Shown: piece after piece, positions 22,424-33,070 of the stretch
Position numbering within the stretch: the first letter of the stretch is position 1
Layout: each line of letters begins with the position of its first letter
Source of the DNA: Dendrocalamus latiflorus
Taxonomy: Eukaryota; Streptophyta; Magnoliopsida; Poales; Poaceae
Direction: 5' to 3'
Assembly (NCBI GenBank): GCA_017311315.1
Contig: CM029610.1
Span: 35,772,870-35,836,869 of the forward strand
Length of the DNA stretch: 64,000 nucleotides
Notes under the pieces: model-generated
What the model saw: only the letters and a program-made list of their open reading frames with translations
Database searches by the model: none
Told to the model about the DNA's origin: nothing
Made by a program: the position numbers and the translations under genes

Positions 22424-23400
22424 CCTTAAGGCCGGCCGAACCGGCCCAGCCCAGCTCAGCCGGCCGCTTTCCCCCTTCTGCCTCCCCTTGCCCTTGCGGC
22501 ATTCAGACAAGGGTCGAAGCCCCCTCCTCCGCTCGGACAGCCCGCACCGCAGCCCACTCCCCCGCGATGCTCCCTTTGGACCGCCGATCGCCGGCACTCT
22601 AGGCGCGCGTCACCCGGGCCCGCCGCCGTCCCGTCGTGGTCACTTCCCCCCTCAAAGCCGCGCCTGCGTCATTTCTGCCGCTATTAAATCGCATGTCACC
22701 GCCCCATGCTGAAGACTGGAGGCGCGGCTCCGGTCAGCAACTCGCGACGGCTACAAGGTGCCGGACCACGGCCCTGCCCGCGCGTGCGCCACCCCCATGC
22801 CAGTCCACGTCACCCCGGACACCCGTTCCATCACCTCCCTTGTAGCCATGCCGAAGCCAACGTCGCCGCCATGCCCCGGCCAACTGCCCCTCGACGCCAG
22901 CCCCGCCCGGTCGCCTATAAAGGTCGCCGAAGCTCCCAATGGTGTCGCTATCTTGCGCTCTAGCTCCCTTAGCCACCAATCAGCCTCCTGTGCCCTCCTC
23001 CTCGCCGGCGCCCCCTTTCTTCCCCCACGGGCGGCCAGTGAGCGCGCCACCATGTCAAGCAGCCATAGCCCGATTCCCTCTTCTAGGAGCCTCCTAGGAA
23101 CCCGGCGAGGCCGACCCCCACCCCCAGTCGAGCTCCCTTCCACCTCCCCGTCGCCGGCGTCGAACTTATCCCGAGCCCGCCACCGCCGCACGTCGCCGAC
23201 CCACCTCTGGCGCCCCTTGGCCCCCACTGACACCTCCATCAGCTTCCACACAGCGCCAGGAGCCCATTTTGCCCACCGCCGGCACCTCTCAGGCTGCCCC
23301 GCGCCGGCAATCTCCGTCGCCCGTACGCCGCCCCGAAGTGCTCTGTTTCGAACTCCAGCTGCTCGATTCTTTTTCTACTTCTTCCCCCAACCGTCAGGTA
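22422..23400. other. GC-rich stretch, origin unknown
   Basis: An abrupt switch from AT-rich to about 65-70 percent GC. It opens with GGCCTTAAGGCCGGCC and CCGAACCGGCCCAGCCCAGC, and has a TATA-like CCTATAAAGG at about 22914-22923. Long ORFs are open on both strands (for example 22758-23411 plus and 23251-22751 minus), which is expected from composition. Their products are Pro/Ala/Arg/Ser-rich without recognisable domains. It could be the LTR or 5' leader of an old retroelement, or a decayed GC-rich first exon; I cannot decide. Confidence 0.3.
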
Positions 23401-23404
23401 ACAC

Positions 23405-23475
23405 CGAGTGAGCAGTTGGCTAGTCGAGCGCGCGTTCAGTACGCCGACCTGGGTTCGATCCCCTATCCCACAGTA
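23405..23475 (+). repeat. tRNA-related fragment with Pol III B box (possible SINE head)
   Basis: Contains GGTTCGATCCC (23452-23462), an exact match to the tRNA B-box consensus. About 30 bases upstream is an A-box-like TGGCTAGTCGAG. A cloverleaf is not intact, so this is not called as a tRNA gene. It may be the head of a tRNA-derived SINE or a degraded tRNA copy. Confidence 0.35.
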
Positions 23476-23849
23476 TTAGGAGTAGGTTTTTGATCCTTTT
23501 TGCTGAGCGGCTTCCAGTGAAGAAAAATCAAGGAAAGGTTATAAAGTTAATCCATAAAAGATGCTAAAATTAAATTATGACAAAATAATGGTCATTTTCA
23601 CGTGCTCCTGAGGAGACACGAAACCTCTGGCCGTGCAGGGAGGGAGGCAATTTGACAGGCCGGCTCGCACGTGGGCCTTGCGATGCGGAGATGCCGATGC
23701 AAAACTAGGAGAAACAAGCGAGTCCCCAACCGCTTCCCTGGCAGGCCTCAATCGCAAGACGGACGAGCTCTCTGCTCGCGGCCGAGTGCCTCTGCAGCCC
23801 ATTACTACTGGGCCGGTCTACCCGCCTAGCACGATCAACCTGTTTACTA

Positions 23850-24247
23850 GGTGTGTTTGGTTCGTGGATGGAGGTTGCATCGTATATCCTGGATGAGTGG
23901 ATGCAGGCTGAGTGGAATCGTATTTCAGAAAAAGAAGATGTTTGGTGAGGCTGCATGAGCGGATACAAAAAAACTGAGATGCTGTTTGGTTGCCTGTATG
24001 AGCGGATGCAGTCTACCAAACCTGAGAGGCTGACACATGGGACCACATAAGATACACTGCATCCACTCATCCAGGATGGCTAGTGAAGCTCATTTTGAGC
24101 GTATCCACCCATCCAGGATGAGGGCGTATTTTTGCATCCGCTCATACAGGCTGTATCTGCTCATACAGGCAACCAAACAGGCTCTTTTTCAGATTATACG
24201 GATCCACCCATCCAGGACGAAGGAGATACAGGCAACCAAACACACCC
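23850..24247. mobile_element. MITE with GGTGTGTTTGGTT ends
   Basis: Left end GGTGTGTTTGGTTCG and reversed right end GGGTGTGTTTGGTTGCC form terminal inverted repeats. Inside, variants of CATCCACTCATCCAGG and its complement recur, giving strong self-complementarity. The flanks do not give an unambiguous target duplication (CTA versus TAA), so the superfamily (PIF/Harbinger-like or hAT-like) is unresolved. Confidence 0.5.
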
Positions 24248-24453
24248 TAAGGTCGTGTTTGGTTTGGCTATTTTAACGATGACATGGGACTTGATTATGT
24301 TACTTCTGTTGTGTTTGTGTTTAGTTCCATGTTAATCACGTAACATGGAGTCTAACATCGGACAAGTACTCTTACGTGTTAATGTTCGCGTCCAATGGGA
24401 ACAACAACTCCATGGAGAGAAATTTCTGTCCTCACCAACAGGCTTGAATGCGG

Positions 24454-24682
24454 TGTTAGAGATATAGTTGTATCCGTGTAACAAACAGGGTTAGAGATAA
24501 ACATAGCCGGTTATAGATAGAAGGTTTAGAGTCCGTTTCCTTGTATGATTAGGTTATCCGGCCATGCAATCTCTAGCTATTTATTTCCTCCTGTAACATT
24601 GCCGGTATTTGCCGAGATATGAAACACGAAGCCGCCTCACCGCAAGGCGTTTCAATCTAGCTTCCGCCCTCTGATTTTCACA
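24454..24682 (+). repeat. 5' LTR of Hopscotch-like copia
   Basis: 229 bp, TG...CA ends, followed immediately by the tRNA-Met primer-binding site. Confidence 0.95.
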
Positions 24683-24723
24683 TGGTATCAGAGCTTCGCT
24701 GAAGATCAAGCTTCATCGTCGAC

Positions 24724-27700
24724 ATGGCTGGTTCTTCCACCTCCGTCTTCTCCAACCCTCTACTCGGCTTCCAGATCTCAGAGAAGCTGGGAAAACAAAA
24801 CCATGCGCTATGGAGTGCGCAGGTCCTTGCTGCTATACGCGGTGCAAGACTCGATGGCCATATCAATGGCACGGCTGAGGTTCCGCCGGTGGAGATTGAA
24901 CGGAAGGAAGATGGAAAAGTGACAAAGGTTCCAAATCCAGCATACCAGGAGTGGTTTGCCACGGATCAACAGGTTCTTGGCTTCCTTTTCTCTTCATTAT
25001 CTCGAGAAGTTCTCACCCAGGTTGCAGCGTCAAAAACGGCGACTGAAGCTTGGCGAGCAATAGAAGGAATCTTCACGTCTCAGACAAGGGCGAGATCTCT
25101 CAACATCCGACTCTCGCTAACAACAACGCGCAAAGGAAATATGACTGTCTCCGAATACTTCGGCAAGATGAAGTCCTTCGGCGACGAGATTGCAGCATCT
25201 GGCAAACAGCTAGACGAAGAAGAGATGGTGGCGTATATACTTAACGGATTGGATGATGACTTTGATTCTGTTGTTTCCGCGCTAGTAGCAAGAGTGGAAC
25301 CTATTACTCTAACAGAACTATATGCTCAGCTGTTAAGTTTTGAGAATAGGCAAACTCTTCGCGGCAACAGCTCCTCAGTGCATGCTGTAACTCGCGGGCG
25401 CGGAGGATCGTTCGGTCGCGGCAGCGGTGCTGGGCGCGGACGCAGCACAACTCGAGGCCGCGGTCGTGATGGGCGCGGCAGAGCTAGCAGTAATCAGCAG
25501 CGAACGGACAACCGACCGGTATGCCAAGTTTGTTACAAGAAGGGACACGCGGCTTCCGATTGCTGGCACAGGTTTGATCAGGATTATGTTCCCGACGAGA
25601 GACATGTTGCTGCAGCTACTCGAACATACGAAGTAGATACCAATTGGTATCTAGATACAGGTGCCACTGACCATCTAACAGGTGAACTGGACAAGCTCTC
25701 CATCCGGGAAAAATACAAAGGAAAAGATCAGATTCATGCGGCAAACGGCCAAGGTATGGAGATTAAACACATTGGTCATTCTGTTATTTCTACCCCTAGT
25801 CGAAGTTTGCATCTGAAGAATATACTCCATGTGCCTAAAGTTAAGAAAAATCTTATTTCCGCTCGTCGTCTTGCCATGGATAATTCAGCTTTCCTTGAAG
25901 TTCACCCTGAATATTTCTTGATTAAGGATCAAGCCACGAGGAATACGATTCTTAAGGGAAGATGCCGACGAGGTCTTTATTTCCTTCCATCTTCACCAGC
26001 AAAGCAAGTTTTTTTGGTCAAGCCATCCTTCTCGAAGTGGCATAGCCGCTTGGGTCATCCAGCTACTCCAGTTGTTACAAGAATCCTTAGCACAAATAAT
26101 TTACCATGTCTTCCAGAGTCCAATAAAGAGTCAATTTGTGACGCTTGTCAAAAGGCTAAAAGCCATCAGCTGCCTTATCCTAGATCCTCAAGTGTATCTC
26201 ATTATCCTTTGGGTCTTATTTTTTCTGATGTTTGGGGTGCTGCACCTCCATCTGTTAGTGGAAAAAAATATTATGTTAGCTTCATTGATGATTACAGTAA
26301 ATTCACTTGGATTTATCTCCTTAAAAATAAATCTGAAGTGTTTGACAAGTTCCATGAATTCCAAAAGATGGTAGAGAGACTTTTTGATCGCAAAATTATA
26401 ACTGTCCAAACTGACTGGGGAGGAGAGTATCAAAAGCTCAATTCTTTCTTTAATACAATTGGCATCTCCCACCATGTTTCTTGTCCCTATGCTCATCAAC
26501 AGAATGGGTCAGCTGAGAGAAAACATCGCCACATAGTGGAAGTAGGTCTAGCCTTGCTTGCGCATGCCTCTATGCCTCTCAAATTTTGGGATGAGGCCTT
26601 TCTTGCTGCCACATATATTATCAATCGCATCCCCAGTAAAGTTATCAGCTTTCAAACTCCATTAGATCGGTTGTTTAAACAAAAACCGGACTATACTTCT
26701 CTTCGTGTGTTTGGATGTGCATGTTGGCCGAATCTCCGTCCCTATAATACTCATAAACTCCAGTTCCGGTCAAAGCAATGTGTTTTCCTAGGTTTCAGTA
26801 CAATTCATAAAGGTTTCAAATGTCTTGATCCTTCCTCAGGTCGAGTGTATATTTCTAGGGATGTTACATTTGATGAAAATGTCTTTCCCTTTGCTCATAT
26901 GCATTCCAATGCTGGTCCTCGTTTGCGATCTGAAATCCTACTTCTTCCATCTGCTCTTATTCCTCCTAGCTATGATCAAAGGGGAGAATATCAGAATGAT
27001 CATATGTTTAATTCTTCTAATGCTGCTAATCATTCTCATGAAGAAAATGCAGAAGAAAACCATACAGGTACTCAAGAAAATGCAGATGGTAACCACATAG
27101 GCGCTCATGCAGATGGTAACCACACAGGCGCTCAAGAAAATGCCTCTCTGGAACCAGCGCCGAACCAGCTCCCGCAAACCAGCCCAATCTGTACGGATCC
27201 CACCCAAAGTGATGCGTCTGTGCAACCAGGTGATGACACGCTAATCCTGGCGGGAGCGATTGCTCCAGAGGACGGACAGGCAGGCGCTGCGGGCTGTCGT
27301 TTGTCATCTGCGCCCGGTCCTTTGTCATCCACGGCTGAAGTCACGAGACAGTTCTCACCGCCAGCAGTGGAAACAGCAGGCGCTGGCATTGCAGGTCATA
27401 ATGACGCCGGTGCAGTCTCGCTCGGCAATGAACCAGGGGGAGACACATACACCCTGGACGTGGACTCTTCAGGATCTTCTGTGCCAATGAGACCTCATAC
27501 TCGTCTGCGAAGTGGAATACGCAAAGAAAAGGTATATACTGATGGTACAGTTAGATATACCTATTTTACATCATCTGGTGAACCTCAAAGTGTAGATGAA
27601 GCATTAAGTGATAAACATTGGAAAGAGGCTATGGATGCAGAGTATATGGCCTTGATGAAAAATAAAACCTGGCATTTGGTTCCACCTCAACAAGGGAGAA

Positions 27701-29115
27701 ATGTTGTTGACTGTAAATGGGTTTATAAGATCAAAAGAAAGGCAGACGGAACCCTAGACAGGTACAAGGCACGACTTGTGGCAAAAGGATTTAAGCAAAG
27801 GTATGGTATAGATTATGAAGACACCTTTAGTCCTGTTGTTAAAGCTGTTACTATCAGAATGGTTTTGTCTATTGCTGTGTCTAGAGGATGGACCCTGCGA
27901 CAGCTAGACGTGCAAAACGCATTTCTTCATGGAGTATTGGAAGAAGAGGTTTACATGAGGCAACCTCCAGGGTATGAGAAATCTTCTTTATCTAACTATG
28001 TTTGTAAGCTAGATAAGGCTTTATACAGATTAAAACAGGCTCCTAGAGCATGGTACTCAAGACTGAGCAATAAGCTACAAGAGTTGGGTTTTAAGGCTTC
28101 AAAGGCAGATACATCTCTATTCTTCTACAGTAAAGGAGGTGTTACTATCTTTGTGCTAATTTATGTTGATGATATTATTGTAGCTAGTTCTGTGCCTAGT
28201 GCAACCTCAGCTTTACTGCAGGATCTTGGAAAAGAGTTTGCTCTAAAGGACCTTGGTGACCTACACTACTTTCTTGGCATTGAGGTAAGCAAAATACCCA
28301 ATGGAATATTGTTAAGTCAAGAAAAATATACTTCTGATGTATTGAAGAGAGTAGGGATGAGTGATTGCAAACCAGTTACTACTCCTTTATCTACATCTGA
28401 AAAATTATCTGTTAATGAGGGTGATTTGCTTGGACCAAGTGATGCTACACAATATAGAAGTGTTGTTGGAGCATTGCAATACTTAACCTTGACAAGACCA
28501 GATATTTCCTTTCCAGTAAATAAGGTGTGTCAGTTTCTACATGCTCCAACTACTATACACTGGGCAGCAGTTAAGAGAATTTTAAGATATCTCAAGCACA
28601 CTGTTAAGCTAGGACTTAAATTCTGTAAGTCCTCATCCCTGCTTGTGAGTGGTTTTTCAGATGCAGATTGGGCAGGTAATCTTGATGACCGTCGGTCCAC
28701 AGGAGGATATGCTGTGTTTCTTGGTCCTAACCTCATATCATGGAGTGCAAAGAAGCAAGCAACTGTGTCACGCTCAAGTACAGAGGCTGAGTATAAAGCT
28801 CTAGCAAATGCAACAGCAGAGATTATGTGGATACAGACATTGCTAAAAGAGCTTGGAATTCAAGCACCTCAAGCTGCAAAAATCTGGTGTGATAATATTG
28901 GAGCTAAGTACATGTCAGTTAATCCAGTGTTTCATGCTCGTACCAAACACATAGAAGTTGATTATCACTTTGTGAGAGAAAGGGTAGCCAGAAAGCTTCT
29001 TGAGATTGAATATATTTCTACTAAAGATCAAGTTGCTGATGGTTTCACCAAAGCTCTAGCTGTAAGACCATTTGAGATGTTTAAAAACAATCTAAATCTT
29101 GTAAGATCAGATTGA
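24724..29115 (+). CDS. Copia Gag-Pol polyprotein, 1463 aa, open throughout
   Basis: Starts at the ATG 41 bp after the LTR. Gag (about 1-290) has a UBN2-type domain, an RG-rich tail and a CX2CX4HX4C knuckle at Cys267-Cys280. Protease active site is D311-TGA. Integrase has the HHCC zinc site (H440, H445, C472, C475) and catalytic D502, D564 and E598. A Gln/Asn/Gly/Ala-rich linker of about 200 residues (roughly 740-940) contains short repeats of the ENADGNH type. Reverse transcriptase has YVDD at 1147-1150. RNase H has D1313, E1354 and D1390. The order PR-IN-RT-RH is that of Ty1/copia. No stop, frameshift or lost catalytic residue was seen, so the element may be autonomous. Confidence 0.95.
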   Translation: MAGSSTSVFSNPLLGFQISEKLGKQNHALWSAQVLAAIRGARLDGHINGTAEVPPVEIERKEDGKVTKVPNPAYQEWFATDQQVLGFLFSSLSREVLTQVAASKTATEAWRAIEGIFTSQTRARSLNIRLSLTTTRKGNMTVSEYFGKMKSFGDEIAASGKQLDEEEMVAYILNGLDDDFDSVVSALVARVEPITLTELYAQLLSFENRQTLRGNSSSVHAVTRGRGGSFGRGSGAGRGRSTTRGRGRDGRGRASSNQQRTDNRPVCQVCYKKGHAASDCWHRFDQDYVPDERHVAAATRTYEVDTNWYLDTGATDHLTGELDKLSIREKYKGKDQIHAANGQGMEIKHIGHSVISTPSRSLHLKNILHVPKVKKNLISARRLAMDNSAFLEVHPEYFLIKDQATRNTILKGRCRRGLYFLPSSPAKQVFLVKPSFSKWHSRLGHPATPVVTRILSTNNLPCLPESNKESICDACQKAKSHQLPYPRSSSVSHYPLGLIFSDVWGAAPPSVSGKKYYVSFIDDYSKFTWIYLLKNKSEVFDKFHEFQKMVERLFDRKIITVQTDWGGEYQKLNSFFNTIGISHHVSCPYAHQQNGSAERKHRHIVEVGLALLAHASMPLKFWDEAFLAATYIINRIPSKVISFQTPLDRLFKQKPDYTSLRVFGCACWPNLRPYNTHKLQFRSKQCVFLGFSTIHKGFKCLDPSSGRVYISRDVTFDENVFPFAHMHSNAGPRLRSEILLLPSALIPPSYDQRGEYQNDHMFNSSNAANHSHEENAEENHTGTQENADGNHIGAHADGNHTGAQENASLEPAPNQLPQTSPICTDPTQSDASVQPGDDTLILAGAIAPEDGQAGAAGCRLSSAPGPLSSTAEVTRQFSPPAVETAGAGIAGHNDAGAVSLGNEPGGDTYTLDVDSSGSSVPMRPHTRLRSGIRKEKVYTDGTVRYTYFTSSGEPQSVDEALSDKHWKEAMDAEYMALMKNKTWHLVPPQQGRNVVDCKWVYKIKRKADGTLDRYKARLVAKGFKQRYGIDYEDTFSPVVKAVTIRMVLSIAVSRGWTLRQLDVQNAFLHGVLEEEVYMRQPPGYEKSSLSNYVCKLDKALYRLKQAPRAWYSRLSNKLQELGFKASKADTSLFFYSKGGVTIFVLIYVDDIIVASSVPSATSALLQDLGKEFALKDLGDLHYFLGIEVSKIPNGILLSQEKYTSDVLKRVGMSDCKPVTTPLSTSEKLSVNEGDLLGPSDATQYRSVVGALQYLTLTRPDISFPVNKVCQFLHAPTTIHWAAVKRILRYLKHTVKLGLKFCKSSSLLVSGFSDADWAGNLDDRRSTGGYAVFLGPNLISWSAKKQATVSRSSTEAEYKALANATAEIMWIQTLLKELGIQAPQAAKIWCDNIGAKYMSVNPVFHARTKHIEVDYHFVRERVARKLLEIEYISTKDQVADGFTKALAVRPFEMFKNNLNLVRSD

Positions 29116-29122
29116 GGGGGAG

Positions 29123-29351
29123 TGTTAGAGATATAGTTGTATCCGTGTAACAAACAGGGTTAGAGATAAACATAGCCGGTTATAGATAGAAGGTTTAGAG
29201 TCCGTTTCCTTGTATGATTAGGTTATCCGGCCATGCAATCTCTAGCTATTTATTTCCTCCTGTAACATTGCCGGTATTTGCCGAGATATGAAACACGAAG
29301 CCGCCTCACCGCAAGGCGTTTCAATCTAGCTTCCGCCCTCTGATTTTCACA
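29123..29351 (+). repeat. 3' LTR of Hopscotch-like copia
   Basis: 229 bp, no difference seen from the 5' LTR. Preceded by the purine tract at 29114-29122. Confidence 0.95.
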
Positions 29352-29356
29352 TGCGG

Positions 29357-30264
29357 AAACATAGCTCTATGGTCTACAAGACTAATCTGTCACTGAGCAA
29401 CTGGTCAGATAAGCGAAAAGCATAAAATACGACGATAGGACACGATTCTACGACCTTTTTTTGCGACTGGATTCTTCCACTAAATATTGCTCGGGAAAAA
29501 AAGGATTCTGCCACAAAAAATGGCTAATTAGGCTGTGAACTCAATGCACGCAGCGATCATTTTTGAAGAAAAGTCTGATAACCATTAGTCGTTTCCCATC
29601 TGTTCTAGTGTTTGTTTTACACAAGCCTTCGTTGTTTCTCCGGCGTTGACAAGCGAAATTTCTCTATTTCACACAACATAATTCTAGTGTTCTTTTTATC
29701 TGCTTGACACAAGTGGTTGGACAAGTCTGAGTCTTCTGTTGTCTATGGAGCCTCTAAGACATAGCAGTAGCAGTAGTTCACAACAGGTTGGAGATGCCTT
29801 TATCAAAGGGATATGGCTCGGCTAATGAGTTGGGAGTGGTGGAGCGCAAAGAATTGTACACGTTAGATCAGTGCTTGATCCAAAACTCGTACCCTGTACT
29901 GGAGGTTCATAGACTTACATTAGATCGTTTAGCTCGCGCGACTGCGCAGTGTGGCTTAATATACTACATAAACTATTTTGCACAACTTAATACAGTAATA
30001 CTTGACTTTGAGTACATCTAAATAAGAGTTACCCTTATGGCTTAAGACTCCTTATTATCCTTTGAATTTTAATATGTTGCAGCTAGCATCTAGTGGGTAT
30101 TGTTGATTAGTCATTATCAGGGTGTACCAAATTATGGTCCACATGCTTTATTTTATTTTTTAAGAATTTCTAGCAAATATCTTTTTTTAGAACACAACGG
30201 ATGTTCTTACCATCAACAACATGCGTACGTGTTAAAAACGACATCGCGGCAAGGTAACACCACC
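29357..30264. other. Region between copia element and WAK 1 (WAK 1 promoter side)
   Basis: AT-rich non-coding sequence that should contain the WAK 1 promoter and 5' leader. No certain TATA box. The small ORF at 29788-30021 has no recognisable domain and I do not call it a gene. Confidence 0.4.
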
Positions 30265-32790
30265 ATGGGCAACCTAAGAACGCTTCTCCCACTGATCACC
30301 ATACTCGTTTCGGCATGGCCGGCGGGAGCAACAACGGCTGCCCAACCAAGCGCAACGTGCCAACGCAGCTGCGGCGGCGTGGACATCCCGTACCCGTTCG
30401 GGATCGGCCGCGGCTGCTACCTCGACTGGACCTTCGAGCTCACCTGCAACCTGACCAGTGACGGCACCTACCGGACCTTCACCGGTGAGCTCGAGGTCAT
30501 CGACTTCTCCCTGCGCCGCGGCCAGGCGCGCATCTACAACATGATCACCCCCTGGTGCTACAACCGCACGTCCCGGTCGATGGACGAGCAGAGCAACTGG
30601 TGGTACGACATGGCCGACACGCCGTTCCGGTTCTCCGACGCGGACAACCGGTTCACCGTCGTCGGGTGCAACGCGCTCGCCTACATAGGGTCCCAGAGCC
30701 GGAGCCGGTACACGACCGGGTGCATGGCCACGTGCCCAGCCGCGGGGAACCTCGAGAACGGCACCTGCGCCGGCATGGGCTGCTGCCAGACGGCCATCCC
30801 CAAGGGGCTCAACCTGTACGAAGTGTGGTTCGAGGACAAGTTCAACACCTCCAATATCGCCAGCTTCAGCCGGTGCAGCTACGCCGTGCTGATGGAGGCG
30901 GCGGAGTTCAAGTTCCGGACGACGTACGTCACCACCGACGAGTTCGCGATTTCGACCGCCGCGAAGGTCCCGCTTGTGCTGGACTGGGCGATCGGGAACG
31001 AGAGGTGCCCGGAGGCGAAGCGGAACACGACGGCCTACGCGTGCGTCAGCAGCAACAGCGAGTGCGTCGATTCCAGCAACGGCCCAGGCTACCGGTGCAA
31101 CTGCGCCGACGGGTACGAGGGCATCCCTTACCTCCTCAACGGCTGCCAAGGTCTGCTCCTCACGCCATAAGCGAGCTGGGTTTATTCAAATGATTTGAAA
31201 GGAAAGCTAATTGAAGAAATTGAATGTTTTGGTTTGCCATTTCAGATATTAACGAGTGCGAAGACAAAAGATTCAATTACCCTTGCTCTGTTCCTGGCAC
31301 TTGCATCAACACACCTGGGAGATTCCACTGCTCATGCCCTGATAACACAAGAGGAAACGCTTATAGCGGTACATGTCAGGCGAAGAAATCCCAACTTGCA
31401 GTGCACATCTCCATTGGTACGTCAGCTCCCTGTCTTTATTTATTTCTTTTATTACGTTTAGCTCTGAGAAAATTACATTTTTTTCCGGTGAACTGATGAA
31501 GCATGTAACACATGCTATAGCTGAATTCCTTCACCCTCCCAAATTACTTGTTTTTTCTTTACTTTGTTAACTTGTTACACTTTCTTGGTACCACCCCTTC
31601 GTTCAGGTACTAGCATTGGCGTCATTGTACTAGCAGTAAGCATTTCTTGCGCTTATATGGTCCACGAAAAAAAGAGGCATGCAGCTATCAAAAAAAGATA
31701 CTTTAAGCAACATGGGGGACTCTTGTTGTTTGAGGAAATGAAGTCAAAGCAAGGGTTGTCATTTACATTATTTACCAAAGAAGAGCTAGAAGAAGCCACG
31801 AATAACTTTGACGAACAAGATGTGCTTGGAAAGGGAGGTAATGGTACTGTATACAAGGGGACTTTTAAGGACAACAGAGTAGTTGCAATAAAGAAGTGCA
31901 AGTTAATCGATGAGAGGCAGAAGAAAGAGTTTGGAAATGAAATGCTCGTTCTATCCCAGATTAATCATCGGAACATTGTTAAGCTCCACGGTTGTTGCCT
32001 TGAAGTGGAAGTCCCTATGCTCGTCTACGAATTCATCCCAAACGGCACCTTGTACCAACTTATTCATGGAGAGAAACACGGATCACGCATCTCCTTCACA
32101 GTTCGTCTGAAGATTGCACATGAGACAGCTGAAGCACTTGCTTACCTGCATTCATGGGCTTCACCACCTATTATTCATGGTGATGTGAAATCACCCAACA
32201 TACTAATAGATGAGAATTACACTGCAAAAGTTTCAGACTTTGGAGCTTCAACATTGGCCCTAACAGACGAAGCTCAATTCGTCACGTTTGTTCAAGGGAC
32301 TTGTGGTTATCTCGACCCGGAATACATGCAGACATGCAAATTGATAGATAAGAGCGACGTATACAGTTTTGGTGTTGTTCTCTTGGAGCTACTTACATGT
32401 AGAAAAGCGTTAAATCTTCAGGCGCCCGAGGACGAGAAGAACCTCTCTTCTCAGTTCCTTGTAGCTGTGAGTGAGAACAGGCTTCATGGGATACTGGACA
32501 TCCAAATTCAAAGCGAGCAAAGCATTGGGTTGATTGAGCAGGTAGCAGAGCTAGCAAAACAATGCCTAGAGATGTCTAGCGAGAAGAGGCCCTCGATGCG
32601 AGAAGTTGCAGAAGAGCTTCACAGATTCAGGAGGCTCTCACAGCATCCTTGGATGCAGCATACTTCAGAGGAGGTGGATGCCCTACTTGGTGGGTGTGGA
32701 TCGCCGGACAAAAACTCTGAAATTGAACTTAGCAGTATGTTTGTTAGTTTGGCGGAAACATCGTATTTAGGAACGCGTTCTCCACGATGA
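30265..32790 (+). CDS. Wall-associated receptor kinase (WAK 1), 3 exons
   Basis: A plasma-membrane receptor kinase of the family that binds cell-wall pectin. Exons 30265-31150, 31246-31416 and 31607-32790 (introns of 95 and 190 bp, GT-AG) join to a 746-residue protein. An N-terminal signal peptide (about 1-27) precedes a GUB_WAK_bind domain starting at CQRSCGGVDIPYPFG. A first EGF module lies at the end of exon 1. A calcium-binding EGF module starting DINEC is encoded by exon 2. Exon 3 encodes one transmembrane segment (about 356-372) and a Ser/Thr kinase with GKGGNGTVYKG near 426, VAIKK near 447, HGDVKSPN (Asp near 545), DFG near 563 and GTCGYLDPEY. Gly replaces Arg before the catalytic Asp, so the kinase is of the non-RD class. 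I chose the ATG at 30265 because the signal peptide follows directly; an in-frame extension upstream is not Met-supported. Paralogue at 54191-56798. Confidence 0.93.
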
Positions 32791-33070
32791 AGGCATAATT
32801 TTCGTTCCCTCGACCATATGTAATGAGTTGCTGTTTGTTTAGTTGTTTTGTATTTACAATAAGTTCGTATAAATGTCTTCCGTTTGGTTTTTGTTGAACT
32901 TGCTTCTAGGCTAGTCATATGTATTTCCAGTTTTTATTTACAAAGACTCCCAACTTTTTATATTTCAGTGTGATAAGTTCGTAAAAATGTCTTTCGTTCG
33001 GCCCACTCTTGTAACGGCTGAACTTGCTTGTTCGTACATTTTTCTTTTAGCCTCTTTGCCTCTTTGAGCA

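Larger units (their letters stand above)
24454..29351 (+). mobile_element. Intact Ty1/copia LTR retrotransposon, Hopscotch/Ale-like
   Basis: Complete element of 4898 bp with 229-bp LTRs (24454-24682 and 29123-29351) that look identical by eye, starting TGTTAGAGATA and ending TTTTCACA. The 5-bp duplication TGCGG occurs at 24449-24453 and 29352-29356. The primer-binding site TGGTATCAGAGC (24683-24694) matches initiator tRNA-Met. The polypurine tract GAGGGGGAG lies just before the 3' LTR. A single long ORF fills the interior. The size, short LTRs and one uninterrupted frame resemble maize Hopscotch of the Ale lineage, as I recall it. It sits about 0.9 kb upstream of WAK 1 in the same orientation. 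Confidence 0.96.

Noticed and set aside
22751..23411. Long overlapping ORFs on both strands (166 and 217 codons)
   Set aside because: Openness on both strands follows from high GC. The products are Pro/Arg/Ala/Ser-rich with no recognisable domain or splice context.
23405..23475. Functional tRNA gene
   Set aside because: Only the B box is convincing. I could not fold a full cloverleaf with paired acceptor stem and anticodon arm.
30274..31149. 291-codon antisense ORF opposite WAK 1 exon 1
   Set aside because: It lies exactly opposite a well-supported coding exon of high GC. Its product is low-complexity Val/Ala/Arg-rich with no domain; it is a compositional shadow.
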